Assembly: GCA_003222835.1 (NCBI GenBank)
Contig: QHXE01000041.1
Location: forward strand, 1-9,754
Direction of reading: 5' to 3'
Length of the DNA stretch: 9,754 nt
Source of the DNA: Acidobacteriota bacterium
GTDB taxonomy: Bacteria; Acidobacteriota; Blastocatellia; Pyrinomonadales; Pyrinomonadaceae
A model generated the notes under the pieces. The model was not told where the DNA came from. It ran no database searches and saw only the letters and a list, made by a program, of their open reading frames with translations. The position numbers and the translations under genes were made by a program. The stretch's first letter is position 1, and each line of letters opens with the position of its first letter. This document shows positions 6,140 through 9,754 of the stretch, piece after piece.

Positions 6140-6907
6140 TTACTGGCATGTCGTGGAGCTGGCGGTGCCACTCACCACAGTCGTACAATTGTTGTTGTGG
6201 TTGCGAACAATCACCCAAATAATTATCGCTGCAGCCGCGCCGAGCGCAATTATTAGGCCTGCTTTCTTTTTGCCCTTGAGATTATTCTGCTGTGGCATAG
6301 GCGCCGAGGCGTCTGCTGTCGAGAGACTTTCGCCCGCCGCCACCCATCGCACTTTATCACCAGTTCGTATTCCAACATGGCCAGCCCGCACCGACAGGTT
6401 CGTATTGCATTCCTCAACCTGAATTCGGAACTGGGCCGGCTGAACAGGATCGGCAATAATTGCGCCATCTGCTGTCATGATCTCAGCGCGAACTCCGGTC
6501 GGAGATATACAGTCGATGCTTCCTTCCTTCAGCGATCCCGAAAGGCTTGACTCGGAAAATCCCAGCTTCAGAGTCGTTGCAGAGCCGAGCTTAAGACGAC
6601 CAGAATTACGAAGAGTGACCACGGACTCGGATTCCGTGTCCGTATTGATTGTGCTACCTGAGAATAGAGTTTGGCCGGATTCGGCCCGCGTTCCATTAAT
6701 CGCGACAGTACCGTTGACCTTGATCAGTCCCGTAGTTTCCTTCGCAGAGCTCGATGGCGAGCCGAAGGCAACCAGTGAGGAAATGCTGAGCATCGCTATT
6801 GAGACGCAGATGGCAACCGCCTGACGCCCGCTATGTCTTAGGTTCCGGACTCGCTCCCTTCTCGTAATACTTCGAGGGGCAGCGAACAAAATAAATCCTG
6901 GGATCAT
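6140..6907 (-). CDS. FecR-like membrane-anchored protein
   Basis: I place the start at the ATG at 6907 (255 residues), because AAGGAG on the minus strand (6917-6922) lies 9 bases upstream. A TTG further up at 6925 would begin 3 bases before that site and is less likely. The N-terminus is basic, followed by a hydrophobic segment at about 30-49 (signal or anchor). Residues about 58-185 match the FecR-type periplasmic fold: GLIKVNGTVAINGTRAESGQ, an EGSIDCISPTGVRAEIMTADG section and LSVRAGHVGIRTGDKVRWVAAGE. A second membrane helix lies near 216-233, before a short tail rich in Asn, Ser and Thr with two cysteines. In iron-uptake FecR this domain relays signals to a sigma factor, but here there is no sigma factor or TonB receptor gene next door. 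A stand-alone surface or structural role is equally likely. Confidence 0.75.
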   Translation of the reverse strand: MIPGFILFAAPRSITRRERVRNLRHSGRQAVAICVSIAMLSISSLVAFGSPSSSAKETTGLIKVNGTVAINGTRAESGQTLFSGSTINTDTESESVVTLRNSGRLKLGSATTLKLGFSESSLSGSLKEGSIDCISPTGVRAEIMTADGAIIADPVQPAQFRIQVEECNTNLSVRAGHVGIRTGDKVRWVAAGESLSTADASAPMPQQNNLKGKKKAGLIIALGAAAAIIIWVIVRNHNNNCTTVVSGTASSTTCQ

Positions 6908-6953
6908 CTGGGGAAGCTCCTTCAACGATGATTAAATAAATTAACGCGGCGCA

Positions 6954-6982
6954 AGAATACGTCAAATAGAAAAGGCAGTCAA
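6954..6982 (-). promoter_or_regulatory. Sigma70-type promoter of the FecR-like gene
   Basis: Read on the minus strand, TTGACT (6982-6977, 5 of 6 consensus bases) and TATTCT (6959-6954, 4 of 6) are separated by exactly 17 bp. The predicted transcript starts near 6947, about 40 bases before the ATG at 6907. A copy of GTCAAATA in opposite orientation to the upstream repeats (6961-6968) lies within the spacer. Confidence 0.55.
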
Positions 6983-6985
6983 CAG

Positions 6986-7016
6986 TTATTTGACCCTTAT
7001 TTGACAGTTATTTGAT
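6986..7016 (-). promoter_or_regulatory. Three 11-bp-phased direct repeats, candidate activator site
   Basis: On the plus strand TTATTTGAC occurs at 6986-6994 and 6997-7005, and TTATTTGAT at 7008-7016, so the period is exactly 11 bp, one helical turn. The array ends 3 bp upstream of the -35 box of the FecR-like gene (6977-6982). Direct repeats at 11 bp next to a -35 box are how OmpR/PhoB-type response regulators bind, the Pho box being the classic case. Read on the minus strand the unit is (G/A)TCAAATAA. This gives the FecR-like gene a likely dedicated regulator, whose identity is not visible here. Confidence 0.55.
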
Positions 7017-7020
7017 ACAT

Positions 7021-7233
7021 CGTGACTGTTTAAGGCCCGAAGCTTGTCGTCGTGATGCTGTCCAAAATTCCAATCCACTTCATCGTCGTGAACGCATATC
7101 AGATCGAGCGCATACGATATCGTGCCGTTTTGCCTAGTTGACTCCAGATGAAATGAGATTGGCTCGCGCCTCCTCGCGAATCAATACAACCGGCATACGA
7201 TTTGCCGTCGTCGGCGGCCGGAGGTTCGATTGT
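7021..7233. other. Intergenic region upstream of the secreted repeat protein
   Basis: I see no gene here; the open frame continuing upstream of ATG 7234 has no ribosome binding site. The region holds two pairs of 9-bp direct repeats, TCGTCGTGA (7047-7055, 7083-7091) and GCATACGAT (7110-7118, 7193-7201). It also holds a perfect 10-bp palindrome, ACGATATCGT (7114-7123), overlapping one of these. A -35-like TTGACT occurs at 7138-7143 without a matching -10. The true ribosome binding site GGAGG is at 7220-7224. Confidence 0.4.
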
Positions 7234-7728
7234 ATGAAATCAGATTATTTCAAGAACAGGATCGGGAGAATCTTTCTGGCGTTGTCGCTTTTGATCGGCG
7301 TGGGTTTAGCATCAGCCTCCGCCGTACAGGCGCAATATAGTCGTAATCAAGATCCGTACTATCAGCGCGATCGGGATCGCGACTACGATCGCGATCAGGA
7401 CCGGCGGTCTAGGCGAGATGATCGCTACGGCCGTAATAGCAACGGCAATCAGGTTGCCGTAAACCAGGGCTACCAGGATGGCTTGTATACTGGATCCAAC
7501 GATGCGCAAAGAGGTCAAGGCTACAATCCGCAAAGATCTCACTTTTACCGGAACGGACATGGCAACTACGGTGGCTATGGTGGCAACGGTAGATACGGAA
7601 ATCGATACGATCAACAGGCCTATCGTGATGGTTTTCTGCGTGGCTATGACGAGGGCTTCCGGCGTTACGGCGGAAACAATCGCGGGCGAAACAATCGCAA
7701 CTATGGCCGCCGGCCGTTCCCCTGGTAA
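7234..7728 (+). CDS. Small secreted Gly/Arg/Tyr/Asp-rich protein
   Basis: The ATG at 7234 is chosen because GGAGG (7220-7224) lies 9 bases upstream and the residues that follow make a standard Sec signal peptide: basic start, hydrophobic core LALSLLIGVGLASASA, and a likely cut after VQA (residue 33). The mature protein of about 131 residues is low-complexity. It has an Asp-Arg dipeptide run (46-57), then a module GYQDGLYTGSNDAQRGQ (79-95), a Gly/Tyr/Asn stretch (108-127), and a second similar module AYRDGFLRGYDEGFRRY (129-145). It ends in an Arg/Asn tail. The two modules share a Y-x-D-G-x-x-x-G pattern. I know this kind of protein from acidobacterial genomes as uncharacterised; no catalytic motif is visible. 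It stands alone and ends in a strong terminator. Confidence 0.8.
   Translation: MKSDYFKNRIGRIFLALSLLIGVGLASASAVQAQYSRNQDPYYQRDRDRDYDRDQDRRSRRDDRYGRNSNGNQVAVNQGYQDGLYTGSNDAQRGQGYNPQRSHFYRNGHGNYGGYGGNGRYGNRYDQQAYRDGFLRGYDEGFRRYGGNNRGRNNRNYGRRPFPW
7369..7404 (+). repeat. In-frame hexamer repeat coding for Asp-Arg dipeptides
   Basis: Six hexamers of the type GATCGG/GATCGC (with variants GACTAC, GATCAG and GACCGG) lie head to tail and in frame. They encode an Asp-x run that is mostly Asp-Arg. Because the unit is two codons, copy-number change would alter length without breaking the gene. Confidence 0.7.
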
Positions 7729-7779
7729 TCCCGCAGCATTCGAACACGCGGGCGAATTTGTCCGAGTTCGAAAATAACT

Positions 7780-7820
7780 AGCGGCGCCCGTCAACTCTTA
7801 GTTGGCGGCGCCGCTTTTTT
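7780..7820 (+). terminator. Intrinsic terminator after the secreted repeat protein
   Basis: AGCGGCGCC (7780-7788) pairs perfectly with GGCGCCGCT (7807-7815). The stem continues through CAAC/GTTG (7792-7795/7801-7804) with a small bulge and a 5-base loop. The stem runs directly into TTTTTT (7815-7820). It separates the secreted protein gene from the downstream hydrolase operon. Confidence 0.92.
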
Positions 7821-7870
7821 GTGTGCGCCGGATATGAAAGGCCGCGCGCGCTTCGCTTATCAAAGCGGGT

Positions 7871-7876
7871 TATGAT
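7871..7876 (+). promoter_or_regulatory. Possible -10 box for the hydrolase operon
   Basis: TATGAT matches the -10 consensus in 5 of 6 positions and lies between the preceding terminator and the ATG at 7936, where a promoter is required. No recognisable -35 lies 16-18 bp upstream, so this is weak. Confidence 0.3.
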
Positions 7877-7935
7877 ATCTAGTCTAGCCTGAAATCGAAA
7901 ACAGCACTTGAGACTTAGCTTTCGCGGAGGGGCAT

Positions 7936-8946
7936 ATGAAGAAGGAACACTTCGAGTTCAAAAGGCTTTTCACGATGATCGTTCTCGGGATAATCGCATT
8001 GCTCTATCTTTGCGCTGGCGTCGCAGCTCAGGACATGAGCGCTCACCATCACTCGGATGCGGCGATTAATGCAAATAGCGAAACTATTCAGGATTGGGCC
8101 AAACAACAGCTCGCGAAATCGCCTCGCCATCGCGAATGGGTGAAGATTAAGAACGGCAATCGCGAGGTCAACAGCTTCATTGTCTATCCCGAAATAAACA
8201 AGAAGGCCACTGCGATCGTGGTCATTCACGAGATCTTCGGCATGACTGATTGGGTGCAACAACTGACGGATGAACTTGCCGAAGCCGGTTACATCGCGAT
8301 CGCTCCCGATCTATTGTCCGGGATGGGACCAAACGGCGGAGGCACAGCGGAGATCGCCGCGACGGGTAGTAACGCGGTGGGACAAGCGATTCGCGCATTG
8401 CCGCCCGATCAAATTGCCGCCGATTTGAATGCCGTGGCTGACTACGTATCAAAGCTTCCCGCCGCGAACGGCAAGGTGGCTGTTGGTGGTTTCTGTTGGG
8501 GCGGCACCCAGTCGTTCTTTTTTGCCACGAGGCGACCGACTCTGAAAGCCGCTTTTGTCTTTTACGGCACGGCGCCAAACAATAATGCCCAGGGGCAGGC
8601 TTACACAATTGATAAGACCGCGCTCGGACAAATCGGCGCCCCGGTCTACGGTTTCTATGCTGAGAACGACATGCGCGTCGACGCGACCGTGCCTCCGGCG
8701 GTGGATGCGATGAAGGAGTTGAAGAAGAGTTATGAGCCAGTGACTTACGCGGGCGCCGGTCACGGATTCATGCGCGCGGGCGAGCCGAACGCGCCGGAGC
8801 CAAAAGCGCCAGCCGCAAAGGGAGATGAAGCCGCCGACAAAAAAGCAGCCGACGATTATCAAAAAGCTGCAGCGATGGACAAAGCAAATCGAAAGGCACG
8901 CAACGACGCGTTGGCCAGATGGAAGACAATACTGGCTAAACTCTAA
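7936..8946 (+). CDS. Exported dienelactone hydrolase family protein
   Basis: This is an alpha/beta hydrolase of 336 residues, started by GGAGG (7926-7930) 5 bases before the ATG. An N-terminal hydrophobic stretch (about 11-31, ending VAAQ) looks like a signal peptide, so it should act in the periplasm or outside. The dienelactone hydrolase triad is present: Cys187 in GFCWGG as nucleophile, Asp245 in YAENDMRV, and His276 in GAGHGF. The Glu in HEIFG (residue 99) that activates the cysteine in the founder enzyme is also present. An Ala/Lys/Asp-rich insert at about 282-322, between the catalytic His and the last helix, makes the protein longer than the roughly 235-residue classical enzyme even after removing the signal. 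The real substrate is unknown, since most family members are not chloroaromatic-pathway enzymes. It is followed after 15 bp by a metallo-hydrolase gene, probably in one operon. Confidence 0.9.
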   Translation: MKKEHFEFKRLFTMIVLGIIALLYLCAGVAAQDMSAHHHSDAAINANSETIQDWAKQQLAKSPRHREWVKIKNGNREVNSFIVYPEINKKATAIVVIHEIFGMTDWVQQLTDELAEAGYIAIAPDLLSGMGPNGGGTAEIAATGSNAVGQAIRALPPDQIAADLNAVADYVSKLPAANGKVAVGGFCWGGTQSFFFATRRPTLKAAFVFYGTAPNNNAQGQAYTIDKTALGQIGAPVYGFYAENDMRVDATVPPAVDAMKELKKSYEPVTYAGAGHGFMRAGEPNAPEPKAPAAKGDEAADKKAADDYQKAAAMDKANRKARNDALARWKTILAKL

Positions 8947-8961
8947 TTTTTTGGGAGATTT

Positions 8962-9754
8962 ATGGTCAAGAAATTCGGGTTGATATTCTCTGTGATCTCG
9001 ATCGCGGTCGCTGTTACGGTCGTTCCCGCAGCGTCACCGGCAATCGCGCCGCCCAGTGGCGAAGACGACTTTCAATTGGTGAAGGTCGCCGATGGAGTTT
9101 ACGCCGCTATTGCCAAATCAGGAGGATTAGCGTCGGGCAATGCCGGTTTCGTGATCGGAGAAGACGGTGTCTTGATCTTCGACACTTTCTTCACGCCCGT
9201 GGCGATCGAAGAACTCATTAGCGAGATTCAATCTCTAACGAAGCTGCCCATCAAATACGCGATCAATAGCCATTACCATCTCGATCACACCGGTGGCAAT
9301 CAGGTCCTGGTTGCGCGCGGCATCCCGATCATTGCGCATGACAACGTCATGATTTGGCAGACGACCAAGAACAAACGTTTCCTGCCTACAGCGGAAGATC
9401 TGCAAAAACGAAAAGCGGATGCCGAGAAGAAATTGAGCGAGACTCCAGACGATCAGAAAGATAAGCGGGCGCAGCTTGAACGTCAGATTCGTCGCTTCGA
9501 CGCGATATTGTCGATCAAGCTGACGAATCCGACTAAGACTTTTAGCTCCGGGACGTTGCGTCTCAAACTCGGCAAACGCGAAGTAATATTAGCGACGTTG
9601 CCCGGGCACACTGGCGGTGACGTCTTTGCCTACGTTCCCGACGCCAAGGTCGTGTTCACGGGCGACCTGGGCTGGTCGAAGACGCTGCCGAACCTGGTTG
9701 ATGCGACTGTGAACGACTGGATTCCCACGCTCGACAAAATCCTTATTCAATATC
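8962..9754 (+). CDS. Exported metallo-beta-lactamase-fold hydrolase (3' end outside window)
   Basis: The frame opens at ATG 8962, with GGGAG (8953-8957) 4 bases upstream, and stays open through 264 codons to the window edge, so the C-terminus is missing. A signal peptide is likely (basic start, hydrophobic 5-22, Ala-rich cleavage region near 23-29). The zinc-site motifs are His104-x-His106-x-Asp108-His109 (SHYHLDHTGGN), His216 (PGHTGGD) and Asp235 (FTGDLGW); the last metal-binding His would lie beyond the edge. The start of the fold is also typical (GNAGFVIGEDGVLIFDT). A charged, coiled-coil-like insert (about 143-181, rich in Lys, Glu and Asp) separates the first zinc motif from the second. 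Substrate is undetermined: glyoxalase II-like, lactonase-like and B3 lactamase-like enzymes all share these motifs. The 15 bp gap from the dienelactone hydrolase gene indicates co-transcription. Confidence 0.9.
   Translation, partial: MVKKFGLIFSVISIAVAVTVVPAASPAIAPPSGEDDFQLVKVADGVYAAIAKSGGLASGNAGFVIGEDGVLIFDTFFTPVAIEELISEIQSLTKLPIKYAINSHYHLDHTGGNQVLVARGIPIIAHDNVMIWQTTKNKRFLPTAEDLQKRKADAEKKLSETPDDQKDKRAQLERQIRRFDAILSIKLTNPTKTFSSGTLRLKLGKREVILATLPGHTGGDVFAYVPDAKVVFTGDLGWSKTLPNLVDATVNDWIPTLDKILIQY

Noticed and set aside
7312..7794. Minus-strand open frame of 160 residues, very hydrophobic, opposite the secreted repeat protein
   Set aside because: It is the antisense image of a repetitive Gly/Asp/Arg coding sequence. 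The plus-strand frame has a ribosome binding site, a signal peptide and a terminator, and this one has none of them.
8449..8862. Minus-strand frame of 137 residues inside the dienelactone hydrolase gene
   Set aside because: The plus-strand frame has the complete catalytic triad and family motifs; the antisense frame has only random Arg/Leu-rich sequence.

Overview
The window is about 9.75 kb of mid-GC bacterial DNA (roughly half G+C by eye). It looks chromosomal and resembles Acidobacteriota of the Blastocatellia / subdivision 4 type. That placement is an inference from a combination of traits: a MoxR + DUF58 pair whose DUF58 protein carries extra N-terminal membrane segments, a FecR-like membrane protein, a small Gly/Arg/Tyr-rich secreted protein, heptanucleotide repeats in a spacer, and a dienelactone hydrolase / metallo-beta-lactamase pair. 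No rRNA, tRNA, CRISPR array, transposase or phage gene was seen.

Layout. Positions 1-312 hold the 3' end of an unrecognised plus-strand gene. Converging on it, on the minus strand, are a type IV prepilin-like gene (854-1321) and, 39 bp downstream of it, a two-CBS-domain protein (380-814). From a divergent 267 bp spacer the plus strand runs into moxR (1589-2575) and a DUF58 membrane protein (2679-3968). The spacer between those two genes is built from degenerate 7-bp repeats, and the DUF58 start codon is ambiguous because of them. A small XRE/Cro-type helix-turn-helix gene follows (4170-4381). It has a good sigma70-type promoter with a dyad over the -10 box, but its reading frame is broken by what looks like a one-base loss in an A run. 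A cobalamin-binding-type radical SAM protein comes next (4504-5988).

The second half starts with a minus-strand FecR-like membrane protein (6140-6907) converging on the radical SAM gene. Its promoter carries three direct repeats of TTATTTGA(C/T) spaced exactly 11 bp apart, directly upstream of the -35 box. Divergent from it is a small secreted repetitive protein (7234-7728) ending in a textbook intrinsic terminator (7780-7820). The window closes with a two-gene operon: an exported dienelactone-hydrolase-family enzyme (7936-8946) and, 15 bp later, an exported metallo-beta-lactamase-fold hydrolase that runs off the end (8962-9754).

Functionally these look like several unrelated small transcription units: surface or secretion-related proteins (prepilin, FecR-like, secreted repeat protein), an ATPase/membrane-protein pair of the MoxR type, one radical SAM enzyme, and exported hydrolases. 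I do not see a convincing new multi-gene system. The items most worth a second look are regulatory and structural: the heptamer-repeat start region of the DUF58 gene, the frameshifted HTH gene with its own operator-like promoter, and the 11-bp-phased repeats in front of the FecR-like gene.
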